DNA of 64,000 bases from NCBI GenBank assembly GCA_037443705.1, contig JBBINV010000010.1, positions 9,740 to 73,739 on the forward strand, written 5' to 3'. This document shows, one piece after another, positions 7,809 to 16,439 of the stretch (the stretch's first letter is position 1; every line of letters begins with the position of its first letter). The position numbers and the translations under genes were made by a program. Source of the stretch: 2-02-FULL-66-14 sp037443705. Its GTDB lineage: Bacteria > Pseudomonadota > Gammaproteobacteria > Burkholderiales > SG8-39. The notes beneath the pieces are model-generated. The model worked only from the letters and a program-made list of their open reading frames with translations, was not told the origin of the DNA and searched no databases.

Positions 7809-9493
7809 TAGGTTTCCACGTGCTCGATGGCGAGCTGCACCGACTTGAGCCCGCCGAACTCGTTCACCGACAGCCGGTAGGCGGCCCGGATCTCGCGCGG
7901 CAGCGGCTCGAGCGCGTTGAAGCGCATCGCCTCGATCCTGCGCCCGTCCTTGGCGAGGCGCAGTTTCAGGTGGCGCTCGCCAACCACGCGCTGCGACTCC
8001 ACCGCGAAGCGGTCGCAAAAGAGCGGCGGCGGAAACCCCTGGCCCCAGATTCCCGATTCCAGCATCTGCGCCACCTCCAGCGTCTGGTAGCCGGTTTCGA
8101 GCTCGCCGTCGGTCTCCACGATGCGAAGGCGCTTGTCTTCGGGAAGCATCTCCGCGGCGGCGGCCTCGAACAGCGCGCCAAAGCGCGCGAGGTCGGCCTC
8201 GCGGATCGTGAGGCCCGCGGCCTGCGCGTGCCCGCCGAAGCGAAGGATGAGCCCCGGCGCGCGCTTGGCCACGAGATCGAGGCAGTCGCGCAGGTGCAGC
8301 CCGGGGACCGAGCGGCCGGAGCCTCGAAGCTCTCCCGAAGGGCTCTTCGCGAAGCAAACGGTCGCGCGATTCGTGCGCTCGCGCACCCGCGAGGCGAGGA
8401 TGCCGACCACGCCCTGGTGCCAGCCGGGCTCGAAGAGCGAGAGCGCCGCGCCCGGCGGCTCGGCCAGACGTTCCAGGATCGCATTCGCCTCCTCGAGCAT
8501 CCCGGATTCGATGCGGCGGCGCTCGCGGTTGAGGCGGTCGAGCTCCTGCGCGGCGTTCGCGGCGCGCGCCTCGTCGTCGGTCACGAGGCACTCGATGCCG
8601 AGGCTCATGTCGGCGAGCCGTCCGGCAGCGTTGAGGCGCGGCCCGAGCACGAACCCGAGATCGAAGCAGCTCGCCGCCGCCGGAAACCTCCCCGCGGCGC
8701 GCAGCAGCGCCGCAAGCCCGGGGCGCGCGGGCGCCGCGCGCAGGCGCTTGAGGCCCTGCGAAACGAGGATCCGGTTGTTCGCATCCAGCGGCACGACGTC
8801 CGCCACCGTGCCGAGCGCTACCAGGTCCGCGAGCGCGGCGAGATTGGGTTCGGGGCGGTCCTTGAAATGGTTTCTTTCCCTGAGCGTCTTTCTCAGGGCC
8901 ATCATCACGTAAAACATGACCCCGACCCCGGCGAGCGCCTTCGAAGCGAACCCGCATCCCGGCTGGTTCGGATTGACGATGCAGTCGGCCTGGGGCAGCG
9001 CCTCGCCCGGGAGGTGGTGGTCGGTGATCAGCGTCGCGACGCCGAGCGCGCGCGCGCGCGCCACGCCCTCCACGCTCGCGATGCCGTTGTCCACCGTGAT
9101 CAGCAGGTCGGGCGCGCGCTTCGCGGCGAGATCCACGAGCTCGGGCGTCAGCCCGTAGCCAAGCTCGAAGCGGTTCGGAACCAGGTAATCGACCTCGGCG
9201 CCGAATGCGCGCAGCGCGCGCACGCCCACCGCGCACGCGGTGGCGCCGTCGGCGTCGTAGTCGGCCACGATCAGCAGACGTTTTCGCTTCTGGATGCAAT
9301 CGGCCAGCAGGGCCGCGGCTCGTTCCGCTCCGAGGAGAGACTCGGGGCTCAACAGATTCGAAAACCCCTGCTCCAGCTCGTCCCGGGAACGAATGCGACG
9401 GCCCGCGTAAACCCGCGCAAGGACCGGGTGCACCCCGGCGCGCAGCAACGCCTGGCGGTCGGGCTCGGCGTAGGGGCGGGTGACGATCCTCAT
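7808..9493 (-). CDS. recJ: Single-stranded-DNA-specific exonuclease RecJ
   Basis: RecJ degrades single-stranded DNA 5' to 3' in recombination and mismatch repair. The 561 residues match the family length. The DHH phosphoesterase motifs are present: VADYDADGATA (motif I), LITVDNGIAS (motif II) and LITDHHLPG (motif III). The DHHA1 domain with LRFGGHAQAAGL is in the C-terminal half, followed by the OB-fold region. The start codon overlaps the stop of the upstream RpfE-like gene (ATGA), so translation is coupled. The arrangement of recJ close to prfB and lysS recurs in several Proteobacteria. Confidence 0.96.
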   Translation of the reverse strand: MRIVTRPYAEPDRQALLRAGVHPVLARVYAGRRIRSRDELEQGFSNLLSPESLLGAERAAALLADCIQKRKRLLIVADYDADGATACAVGVRALRAFGAEVDYLVPNRFELGYGLTPELVDLAAKRAPDLLITVDNGIASVEGVARARALGVATLITDHHLPGEALPQADCIVNPNQPGCGFASKALAGVGVMFYVMMALRKTLRERNHFKDRPEPNLAALADLVALGTVADVVPLDANNRILVSQGLKRLRAAPARPGLAALLRAAGRFPAAASCFDLGFVLGPRLNAAGRLADMSLGIECLVTDDEARAANAAQELDRLNRERRRIESGMLEEANAILERLAEPPGAALSLFEPGWHQGVVGILASRVRERTNRATVCFAKSPSGELRGSGRSVPGLHLRDCLDLVAKRAPGLILRFGGHAQAAGLTIREADLARFGALFEAAAAEMLPEDKRLRIVETDGELETGYQTLEVAQMLESGIWGQGFPPPLFCDRFAVESQRVVGERHLKLRLAKDGRRIEAMRFNALEPLPREIRAAYRLSVNEFGGLKSVQLAIEHVET

Positions 9494-10461
9494 GCCGGTG
9501 CCGCGAGCGGCCGCACGCGCCGCCAGAACCGACGCAGGTCGCCGCGGATCGTCTCGCAGGCAAGGCCGGCGTCCGGCACGCGCACCGTGACCATCCCGAT
9601 CCGGCCGGACCGGAGCGCCTCAAGCAGGGGCTCGAACCAGTTCCTATCGATTTCTTCGACGAGACGGCCATGAAGATGCGCGTTTCCCGTCGAATGCACC
9701 GCGCGCAGTCCGTCCAGCAGCACCAGGTGCCTGCCTTCCCCGGGGGCGCGCTCGAGCCACTCGCGCGCGCCCGCGGGAAGCGCGCGGCGGCGCATGCCCG
9801 CGAGCTGCGCGAGACCCGCGGCCACCGGGTCGTCGGCGCTCACCGAGTGCCAGGGCCCGCGCGCGCCGGCCGGAAGCGGGCCCGCTCCCCAGAGCCACAG
9901 GCTGTTCACTTCGATTTCGCGCGCCTGGTTCGCCGGATGCGCGTGAAGCGCCATCTGGATCTCGTTCAGCAGCGCGCACCAGCCCGCCTGCGGCAGATGC
10001 CGCGCCACGCTTTGCCCCGCGATCTCGAGCGGCGGCGGCGCACCGAGCGCTTCGGCTCGCGCGAGGCGCGCGCACCAGCGCTCCGGGTGCATCGGAAAGA
10101 ACGCGATCCGCTCGCCGAAGTGCTCGTTCAGCGCCGCCGCGAGCGCCTCGGCCTCGGCGCGCGTCACTCCGAAGGCGGCGCCGCCCGGCACGAGCGCGAG
10201 CCCGTCCCGCTCCACGCGCAGGTGGACCGGGTCCGCGCGCACCCAGAAGTCCGTTCCCGGCGCGCCGCCTTCCCCGAGCACCGTGAGCGCTCCGGCCGGA
10301 AGTTCGGGTGCGTCGAGGTGGAATGCCTGCCGCAGCCATTCTTCCACCGCCGCCAGATCCTCGTGCAACACCCGCCCCCTCGCGAAAAGCAGCTCCAGCG
10401 ACGGCATGCGCGGCATTTCGCGCGCCGCCAGGAGCGCCGGCACCACGAGCTCGCAGTGCAT
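9490..10461 (-). CDS. RpfE-like regulatory/phosphoglycerate-mutase-related protein
   Basis: This 323-residue protein resembles the cytoplasmic proteins annotated as 'regulatory protein RpfE type' or cofactor-independent phosphoglycerate-mutase-like, a small family commonly beside recJ. Visible landmarks are MHCELVVPALL at the start, GTDFWVRADPVHLR near residue 90, FFPMHPERWCARL, the EIQMALHAHPANQARE stretch and EVNSLWLWG. No catalytic motif is obvious. The start (ATG at 10461) overlaps the stop of the exonuclease gene by one base and its stop overlaps the recJ start by four, so it is the middle gene of a coupled trio. Its biochemical role is unknown to me. Confidence 0.7.
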   Translation of the reverse strand: MHCELVVPALLAAREMPRMPSLELLFARGRVLHEDLAAVEEWLRQAFHLDAPELPAGALTVLGEGGAPGTDFWVRADPVHLRVERDGLALVPGGAAFGVTRAEAEALAAALNEHFGERIAFFPMHPERWCARLARAEALGAPPPLEIAGQSVARHLPQAGWCALLNEIQMALHAHPANQAREIEVNSLWLWGAGPLPAGARGPWHSVSADDPVAAGLAQLAGMRRRALPAGAREWLERAPGEGRHLVLLDGLRAVHSTGNAHLHGRLVEEIDRNWFEPLLEALRSGRIGMVTVRVPDAGLACETIRGDLRRFWRRVRPLAAPA

Positions 10462-11849
10462 CAGCCTAGCTCCACGATGCGCACGCCGCGCCGCGCCAGG
10501 TGGCGCGCGAGCACCCGGTAGCGGTCGGGATCGAACCGTGGCGCGCGCGCGCCGGCCCGGATCTCGCCGATCTCCCAGTCGGAGCGCGCGGTGCCGAGCC
10601 AGCACCAGTGATCGATCACGTGAGCCTCGGTCGATTCGCGAGCCGCGTCCTGCTCGATCACCGCGATCGCGCCGCGCCACGGCCAGGCGAGCGCAGGCAG
10701 GCGCGCGATCGCCGCCGCCGCGCGCGCCGCATGGGCGCGGCGCGACTCGAGCCCGGCACAAGCGCCGTCGCAGCGGCGGACCTGGCGACGGAAACATCCC
10801 CCGTCCCTGGATTTCTCGAACCCCAGCACCTGAAGGCAAAGGCGGTGCTCGTCCGCGATTCGGCGCAGCGCTTCGAGCGCTGCGCGCCGCGAGCGGAACA
10901 GGCCGTGCAGGCGGGAGAGCGCGCCGGGCGAGACTTCTTCGAGCGAGACCAGCTTCAATTCATCCGTTTCGAACAAAAACCCGATCGCCTCCCCGGAGTG
11001 CCGCAGCTTGCGGTTGTACGCAGGCTGGAGCTGCCGGATGCGCTCCTGCTCGAGGAGCAGCGCGCCGAGCTCGCCCGCGGTGCGGCTCCACTCCACCGAG
11101 CGCGTCTCGCGCGCGAGGCTCGCTTCGCGCGGCGAGCGCAGGCTCGCCGAAAAATGCTGCAGCACGCGCGAGCGCATCGCGACGCTCTTGCCCACGTAGA
11201 GCGGCGCGCCCGCCTCGCCGTAAAGCGTGTACACGCCCGGCGTGTCGGGTATCGCGTCGATCGCGGCACGCTCGAGCGCAGGCGGGAGCGAGGGCGCTCG
11301 CGCGATGCCGCGCGCGGCTTGCGCCACGGCACCCTCGCCGTGCTCTTCGCGCGCGATCCGCAGGAACTGCCACACCGCGCGCGCATCGCCGAGCGCCCGG
11401 TGGCGCGCATCGCACGCGAGGCCGTGGCGCGCGATGAGGCTGTCGAGGTTGTGGCGCGCGTGCCCGGGGTAGAGGCGCCGCGAGAGCTTGACCGTGCACA
11501 GCGTTTTCGCCTCGTACGCGATTCCGGCGCGCTCGAACTCGCGCCGCAGGAAGCCGTAGTCGAAGCGCGCGTTGTGCGCCACCAGCACCCGGCCCCCGAG
11601 GCGCTCGGCGATTCCCGGCGCGAGGTCCGCGAACGCCGGCGCATCCGCGACCATCGCGTCGCTGATCCCGGTGAGCGCCTGGATCGCGGGCGGGATCGCC
11701 GTGCCGGGATTGACGAGCGTGGACCACTCGGCGGCAACTTCGCCCGCGTCCACCTCGATCACCGCGATCTCGGTGACGCGGTCGTGGAGCGGGTGAGCGC
11801 CCGTGGTCTCGAGGTCCACGATCGCAAGGGGCGCATCGAGCAGTTTCAA
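10461..11849 (-). CDS. DEDDh 3'-5' exonuclease fused to a GIY-YIG (UvrC/Cho-like) domain
   Basis: The 462-residue protein has two nuclease parts. Residues 1-175 are a DnaQ-type exonuclease: D12 and E14 in IVDLETTGAHP, the HNARFDYGFL motif and H-x-D in HRALGDARAVW. Residues about 200-285 are a GIY-YIG domain (PGVYTLY ... PLYVGKS) as in the N-terminal half of UvrC or Cho, which incises damaged DNA. The tail (about 290-460) is weakly conserved and has a Cys-rich stretch (CFRRQVRRCDGAC) seen in such fusions. This combination is known in Betaproteobacteria and actinobacteria, often annotated as a DNA polymerase III epsilon-like protein. The start is an ATG with no strong ribosome binding site. Confidence 0.88.
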   Translation of the reverse strand: MKLLDAPLAIVDLETTGAHPLHDRVTEIAVIEVDAGEVAAEWSTLVNPGTAIPPAIQALTGISDAMVADAPAFADLAPGIAERLGGRVLVAHNARFDYGFLRREFERAGIAYEAKTLCTVKLSRRLYPGHARHNLDSLIARHGLACDARHRALGDARAVWQFLRIAREEHGEGAVAQAARGIARAPSLPPALERAAIDAIPDTPGVYTLYGEAGAPLYVGKSVAMRSRVLQHFSASLRSPREASLARETRSVEWSRTAGELGALLLEQERIRQLQPAYNRKLRHSGEAIGFLFETDELKLVSLEEVSPGALSRLHGLFRSRRAALEALRRIADEHRLCLQVLGFEKSRDGGCFRRQVRRCDGACAGLESRRAHAARAAAAIARLPALAWPWRGAIAVIEQDAARESTEAHVIDHWCWLGTARSDWEIGEIRAGARAPRFDPDRYRVLARHLARRGVRIVELG

Positions 11850-11866
11850 TGAAGTTGGCCGAAAAG

Positions 11867-11893
11867 GTCATCCCCGCGCAAGCGGGGATCCAG
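11867..11893. repeat. Intergenic palindrome, family A copy 2
   Basis: The sequence is GTC followed by an 8-bp perfect stem ATCCCCGC / GCGGGGAT (11870-11889) closed by a GCAA tetraloop, then CCAG. It sits just upstream of the exonuclease gene start and after the ppc stop, both on the minus strand. It is a close relative of the copy at 7785. Confidence 0.75.
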
Positions 11894-11941
11894 GCGGTGT
11901 ATATATGCCCAGTAACGGCACTTTACCGCAAACCGCGGCGC

Positions 11942-14698
11942 TCATCCGCTGTTCCGCAGCCCCGCCGAGACGCCGTTGATCGTGAGGTGGATCGCGCGCT
12001 TCAGCCGCTCGTCGGTGTCCCCGGCACGGTAGCGCCGGATCAGCTCCACCTGCAGGTGGTTGAGCGGATCGAGGTACGGAAACCGGTTGCGTATCGAGCG
12101 CGCGAGCGTCGGATTGTCCGCGAGGAGCTCCCCGGTCCCGGTGATCGCGGCAAGCCATTTGCGCGCGAGGTGCCACTCGCGTTCGATTTTCGAGAACACG
12201 GCGTTCCGGATTTCGGCGTCGGGGACGAGCTCGGCGTAGCGCGAGGCGATTCCGAGGTCGGTCTTCGCGAGCACCATGTCGAGGTTGGAGAGCACCGAGC
12301 GGAAGAACGGCCAGCGCGCGTGCATCGCCGAGAGCGCCGCCGCGCGCGCCGGATCGCGCCCGGCCCAGCGTTCCACCGCGGCGCCGAATCCGTACCAGCC
12401 CGGGATCATGAGCCGGCTCTGGCTCCAGCCGAACACCCAGGGGATCGCGCGCAGGTCTTCCAGCCGGCCGCCGGGCTTGCGGGAGGCGGGGCGGCTGCCG
12501 ATGTTGAGCTCGGCAATCTCGCCGATCGGCGTGGCGGCGCGGAAGTACGTCATGAATTCCGGCGCGTCCACCAGCTCGCGATAGGCGTCGTAGGCGTGGC
12601 GCGCGAGCGCCTCCATCGCATCGAGATCGTCGAGCGCGAGAGGTCCTTCGTGCGCCGCGAGGCTCGCTTCCAGGGCCCCGGCGGCGAGCGTCTCGAGGTT
12701 GCGCCGCCCGGTCTCGGGGTCGGCGTACTTGCTCGCGATCACCTCGCCCTGCTCGGTGAGCCGCAGCGCCCCGTCCACGCTGCCCTCGGGCTGCGCGAGG
12801 ATTGCCTCGTAAGAGGGTCCGCCGCCGCGGCCGATCGTCCCGCCGCGGCCGTGAAAAAGCCTCAGCCGCACCCCGTGCGCTCGGCACACGCGCATGAGCT
12901 CGCGCGTAGCCTTGTACAGCGCCCAGCTGGAGGCGAGATAACCGCCGTCCTTGTTCGAATCCGAGTACCCGAGCATGACCTCCTGCGCGTCGCCGCGCAG
13001 CCGCACCCAGCCCCGGTAGACCGGAAGCGAGAGCGCTTCGTCCACGATCTCGCCGCAGCGCTCCAGGTCCGCGATCGACTCGAAGAGCGGGATGACGTCG
13101 AGCTTCAGGGCGCCGGGCACGAGCAGCCCCGCCTCGCGCAACAGCACGCCCGCTTCCAGCAGGTCCGACACCGACTGGCAGCGCGAGATGATCGCGTGCT
13201 CGATCGCGCGCGCACCGAACCGCTGCTGCGCGCGCGCCGCGGCCTCGAACACGGCGAGCTCGGCGGCGACGCGCGGCGAATACTCGAGGTGGGGCGACCG
13301 GAGCGGCCGCGGGCCCTCGAGTTCGGTTGCGAGCAGCCGCACGCGCCGGGCTTCCGGAAGCGCCGCATAGTCGGGCGCCACGCCCGCGCGCGCGAGCAGC
13401 TCCGCCACCACCGCCTCATGCTCCTCGGAGCTTTGTCGCAGGTCGATCGCGGCGAGATGAAACCCGAACACGCCCGCCTGGCGCCGCAGCATCGCGAGCC
13501 GCCCGTCCGCGAGAAGGCCCGCGCCCTGTGCGCGCAGCCCGCGGTCGAGCACGTCGAGCTCGGCCGCGAATTCGGCGTCGCTCGCGTACGGCGGTCGCGA
13601 GGCGAGCGGCGGCACCGCGGGCCGCGCGCCCGAGAGCTTTTCGAGCGTCGCCGCGAGCCGCGCGTAGATCCCGGACACCGCGCGCCGATAGGGCTCGTCG
13701 CGGCGGTAGGGCGATTCGTCGCCCGAGGCGGCCGCGAGCGCGATCACCTCGGGCGGCGCGGCCCTGATGCGCGTGGAGAGCGCGAGCTCTTTTCCGAGCT
13801 GGTTCGTCTCCTCGAGATAGTGCGTGAGCGCAAGCCGCGCCTGCTGCGCGAGCGCCGTCTCGAGCATCGCGGCCGAGACGAAGGGGTTCCCGTCGCGGTC
13901 GCCGCCGATCCAGGTTCCCACCGTGAGAAAGGGCGGCAGCGACGGCGGCGCCGCAAGATCGAGGCGCGCCGCGAGCGCGGTCTCGATCTCGGCGTACAGG
14001 CGCGGCAGCTCGGGCAGGAACGTGAGGCGGAAGTAGTTGAGCGCGTTCGCGATCTCGTCGGCGACCGCGAGGCGCGAGAGCCGCAGCATCGCGGTGAGCC
14101 AGAGCTGCAGCATCTGGCGCCGGAGCGCCGCTTCGCGCGCCGCGGGGTCCGAATGGGAGGCGAGCAGCCGCGCGATCTCGCGCTCGGCATCGAGAACCGA
14201 CTGGCGCTGCACCTCGGTGGGGTGCGCGGTGAGCACCGGGCTCACGCGCGCGCGCGAGAACCACCCGAGGATGCGCTCCGCGGACACGCCCGCGCGCTGC
14301 GCGCGCTCGAGCGCGTGTGAGAAGCTGCCGGCGCGCCGGGGCGAGCCGGCGCGCGCGTGCTCGCGCCGGCGCCGGTTCTGGTGCACGTCTTCCGCGATGT
14401 TGAGCAGGTGCGAGAAATAGCTGAACGCGCGCACCACGTGCAGCGTCAGGTCGATCGGAAGGGCGTTGAGCTGGCGCTCGAGCTCGGCCTTGATCTCGGG
14501 CGCATTGGCCGTCGCGCCGGGTTCGGACTCCGAGCGCCGGAAGCGCACCGCGGTCTGGCGGATGCGCTCCACCGTCTCGAACGCCGCCTCCCCCGCCTGG
14601 TCACGGATTACCTCTCCGAGCAGCCGCCCGAGCAGGCGCCGGTCCTCGCGCAGCAGGTGCTCTTTCGCCTCGGCGGATTGCGGGGTCTGCGGGTCCAC
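11942..14698 (-). CDS. ppc: Phosphoenolpyruvate carboxylase
   Basis: Ppc makes oxaloacetate from phosphoenolpyruvate and bicarbonate and refills the TCA cycle. The 918 residues match the family. The catalytic histidine segment is TAHPTEVQRQSV (about residue 160). The phosphoenolpyruvate-binding and catalytic loops are GYSDSNKDGGYLASS and FHGRGGTIGRGGGP. The extreme C-terminus reads LRNSG rather than the usual LRNTG; a Ser for Thr change here is conservative. The start codon is GTG and lies only six bases after a TAGAAT -10-like hexamer, without a Shine-Dalgarno sequence, so the mRNA may be leaderless. Confidence 0.97.
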   Translation of the reverse strand: MDPQTPQSAEAKEHLLREDRRLLGRLLGEVIRDQAGEAAFETVERIRQTAVRFRRSESEPGATANAPEIKAELERQLNALPIDLTLHVVRAFSYFSHLLNIAEDVHQNRRRREHARAGSPRRAGSFSHALERAQRAGVSAERILGWFSRARVSPVLTAHPTEVQRQSVLDAEREIARLLASHSDPAAREAALRRQMLQLWLTAMLRLSRLAVADEIANALNYFRLTFLPELPRLYAEIETALAARLDLAAPPSLPPFLTVGTWIGGDRDGNPFVSAAMLETALAQQARLALTHYLEETNQLGKELALSTRIRAAPPEVIALAAASGDESPYRRDEPYRRAVSGIYARLAATLEKLSGARPAVPPLASRPPYASDAEFAAELDVLDRGLRAQGAGLLADGRLAMLRRQAGVFGFHLAAIDLRQSSEEHEAVVAELLARAGVAPDYAALPEARRVRLLATELEGPRPLRSPHLEYSPRVAAELAVFEAAARAQQRFGARAIEHAIISRCQSVSDLLEAGVLLREAGLLVPGALKLDVIPLFESIADLERCGEIVDEALSLPVYRGWVRLRGDAQEVMLGYSDSNKDGGYLASSWALYKATRELMRVCRAHGVRLRLFHGRGGTIGRGGGPSYEAILAQPEGSVDGALRLTEQGEVIASKYADPETGRRNLETLAAGALEASLAAHEGPLALDDLDAMEALARHAYDAYRELVDAPEFMTYFRAATPIGEIAELNIGSRPASRKPGGRLEDLRAIPWVFGWSQSRLMIPGWYGFGAAVERWAGRDPARAAALSAMHARWPFFRSVLSNLDMVLAKTDLGIASRYAELVPDAEIRNAVFSKIEREWHLARKWLAAITGTGELLADNPTLARSIRNRFPYLDPLNHLQVELIRRYRAGDTDERLKRAIHLTINGVSAGLRNSG

Positions 14699-14704
14699 GG
14701 CGCG

Positions 14705-14710
14705 ATTCTA
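14705..14710 (-). promoter_or_regulatory. Candidate -10 box of ppc
   Basis: TAGAAT is read on the minus strand in the context GGATAGAATCGCG, with six bases between the hexamer and the GTG start codon of ppc. The same GATAGAATC string precedes both tRNA genes in this window. A -35 hexamer is not clear. Confidence 0.45.
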
Positions 14711-14730
14711 TCCGGCGTGCCCCGCCGGTC

Positions 14731-14772
14731 GTCCCCGCAGTTCCGGCCTTTCGTTGCCGCGAAAGCGGGGAC
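14731..14772. repeat. Intergenic palindrome, family A copy 3 (long loop)
   Basis: GTCCCCGC (14731-14738) pairs perfectly with GCGGGGAC (14765-14772) over a 26-base loop. The right end reads GCCGCGAAAGCGGGGACCC, which is close to the other copies, so this looks like a family A element whose left half has been separated by about 20 inserted bases or a composite of two copies. It lies between ppc and the DUF429 gene. Confidence 0.6.
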
Positions 14773-14782
14773 CCGTCAGGAG

Positions 14783-15571
14783 TCAGATGTCCGGTGAGGC
14801 GGTGGCGATCCAGCCCTCGACCGGATCGACGCCTTTCGGCAGCCCGCGATTCGGCATTCGCGCCGCCTCCGCCGCCTGCACCGCGCACAGCAGCGCGTCG
14901 AGCGAATCGCCGCTGGGATCATCGATCAGTCGTTTCTTCAGCTTCGGGCCGATCCGCGCATCAAGGGCGGAAACGATCTTTCGTCTCGCCCGCTTCCGGT
15001 CGTCGGTCTGCCTTGAGGGCGCGTCGTTCTTGTAGGACGCGCGTCCGACGATCGATCGCGCGAGAAGCCCCGGATAGGCCTCCAGCGCCACGCGCTTCGG
15101 ATCGCCGCGATGCAGGCCCGGAATGTCCACGCCGGAACGCAGCAGTCGCGGCGTGCCCTCGAAGAACATGAGCGCGACCGGCGGGTTGACGAGCTTCATC
15201 GGGCTCGACGATCCGGCCGGGATGTCGGTGGCCCGGTGCGCGTATTTTCTGCCTTCGGGCCTTCGGGTTCTGTAGCCGTCGATCGCCTCCCGGAATTCGA
15301 GCCGGGAAAACCGGCCGCAATGCCGGACCAGCTCGTCCCATTTCCCCGGCCAGCGCAGATCGGTCACCAGCTCGCGCGGCAGCCCGAAGGGGAAGTCGAA
15401 CCCGCCGATCCACGGGCCGGGGCGGCGAAGGAAGGCTTCGAACGACGGGAAATCGCAAAGCTCTTCGAGAGAAACGATTCGAAGCACCCGTCCTTCGAGC
15501 GTTCCCTGCGCTACCGTGATCGCCTTCGCGCGCCGCGGCGCGGAGGTGAAGTCGACGCCGAAGATTTTCAC
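14783..15571 (-). CDS. DUF429 family protein
   Basis: This 262-residue protein begins MKIFGVDFTSAPRRAKAIT, the RNase H-like first strand with an acidic residue that defines DUF429. Further family landmarks are WIGGFDFPFGLPRE, a central KLVNPPVALMFFEG and the C-terminal DDPSGDSLDALLCAVQAA with its acidic residues. The fold suggests a nuclease-like core, but the reaction is not established. It is transcribed alone on the minus strand, divergent from the lipoprotein gene 45 bases away. Confidence 0.75.
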   Translation of the reverse strand: MKIFGVDFTSAPRRAKAITVAQGTLEGRVLRIVSLEELCDFPSFEAFLRRPGPWIGGFDFPFGLPRELVTDLRWPGKWDELVRHCGRFSRLEFREAIDGYRTRRPEGRKYAHRATDIPAGSSSPMKLVNPPVALMFFEGTPRLLRSGVDIPGLHRGDPKRVALEAYPGLLARSIVGRASYKNDAPSRQTDDRKRARRKIVSALDARIGPKLKKRLIDDPSGDSLDALLCAVQAAEAARMPNRGLPKGVDPVEGWIATASPDI

Positions 15572-15616
15572 GGCGCTCCCCGTCCGGGCGCGGCGTGGAA
15601 CGCGGGCGCCGCCGCC

Positions 15617-15952
15617 ATGAGAAACTCGAGCATGGGCCGGATTCTCTCATCGGCACTGCTCCTGTCCGTTGCCGCCTGTGCCCCGATGCAGTGGGTGAAG
15701 GCCGGTGGCGACGCCGCGCTGCTCGAAAAGGACCTCGCGGAGTGCGGGCGCGAGGCCTGGCTGGAGGCCTACAGCCGCAACGTGTTCACCGGGCCTGCGG
15801 CGCCCGCCGTGATCCGCGACGCGCAGGGGCGTCTGGCGACGATCAACCCGTACGGCCCGCTCTCGGACCCGTTCTTCCTCGAATCCCGGCTCGCCGAGCG
15901 CTGCATGCGCATGCGCGGCTGGCGCCTGGAACCGGTCACCCCGAAGAACTAG
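15617..15952 (+). CDS. Small putative lipoprotein
   Basis: The 111-residue protein starts MRNSSMGRILSSALLLSVAAC, a lipoprotein signal with a VAAC lipobox, so the mature protein is likely anchored through Cys21 and faces the periplasm. The mature part contains two further cysteines (ECGREAW and ERCMRMRGW) that may form a disulfide, and MRGWRLEP near the end. Proteins with this pattern are common, uncharacterised envelope lipoproteins. A second in-frame ATG at 15632 would leave a shorter signal. The gene end overlaps the convergent oxidase-like gene by 17 bases. Confidence 0.7.
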   Translation: MRNSSMGRILSSALLLSVAACAPMQWVKAGGDAALLEKDLAECGREAWLEAYSRNVFTGPAAPAVIRDAQGRLATINPYGPLSDPFFLESRLAERCMRMRGWRLEPVTPKN

Positions 15953-16412
15953 CGGCGCGCAGGTCCGCCGCCGACAGGTTCACCGTCCGCCCGAGCCCCG
16001 CGACGAAGCGCGCGTCGCGCGGCGCGAAGCGCCAGAAAGCGAAGTCTGCGAGCCCGAAGGTGACCGCGGATTCCGGGAAACGTCGCAGCCAGTCTTCCTT
16101 CAGGGTCGAAGAAGATTCATCGAACTTCAAGACTTCACCCCTCATCGTCACCCGCATCAGCGTCTGCGGATCGGGCCGCCCGTCGTCCGTCTCGATGATC
16201 GCGAGCGACGCGCGGGGCTCGCGCGCGAGGTCCTGGGTGTGCCAGGCGAGTCGCGACATCCGGAGGTAGAACGCCGAGAAGTCCTCCGCCGGGAGGATCG
16301 CGACCATGGACACGTTGGGCGCGCCGTCGCGCAGCGTTCCGAGCGCCGCCACGCGCGCGCCGCGCACCAGGCGCGCGAGGAGGACCGATTCTTCGGCGTC
16401 CATGCACGCCAT
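15936..16412 (-). CDS. Pyridoxamine 5'-phosphate oxidase-like FMN-binding protein
   Basis: The 158-residue protein is a split-barrel flavin-binding protein of the pyridoxamine-phosphate-oxidase-like group, probably involved in haem or flavin-dependent redox. Landmarks are residues about 18-50 (RVAALGTLRDGAPNVSMV), the FYLRMSRLAWHTQDL strand-helix and RASLAIIETDD, which line the FMN site in relatives such as HugZ-like proteins. The start is ATG at 16412; an ATG three codons later (16403) is equally possible because neither has a ribosome binding site. It is divergent from lolC with 27 bases between the start codons. Confidence 0.75.
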   Translation of the reverse strand: MACMDAEESVLLARLVRGARVAALGTLRDGAPNVSMVAILPAEDFSAFYLRMSRLAWHTQDLAREPRASLAIIETDDGRPDPQTLMRVTMRGEVLKFDESSSTLKEDWLRRFPESAVTFGLADFAFWRFAPRDARFVAGLGRTVNLSAADLRAASSSG

Positions 16413-16439
16413 TCTAGTATCGAGTATCCTGCGCGAGCC

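Noticed and set aside
5711..9673. Long plus- and minus-strand frames through the protease and recJ region
   Set aside because: They run antisense or out of frame across convincing genes and read as low-complexity Arg/Ala/Gly sequence, typical of GC-rich shadow frames.
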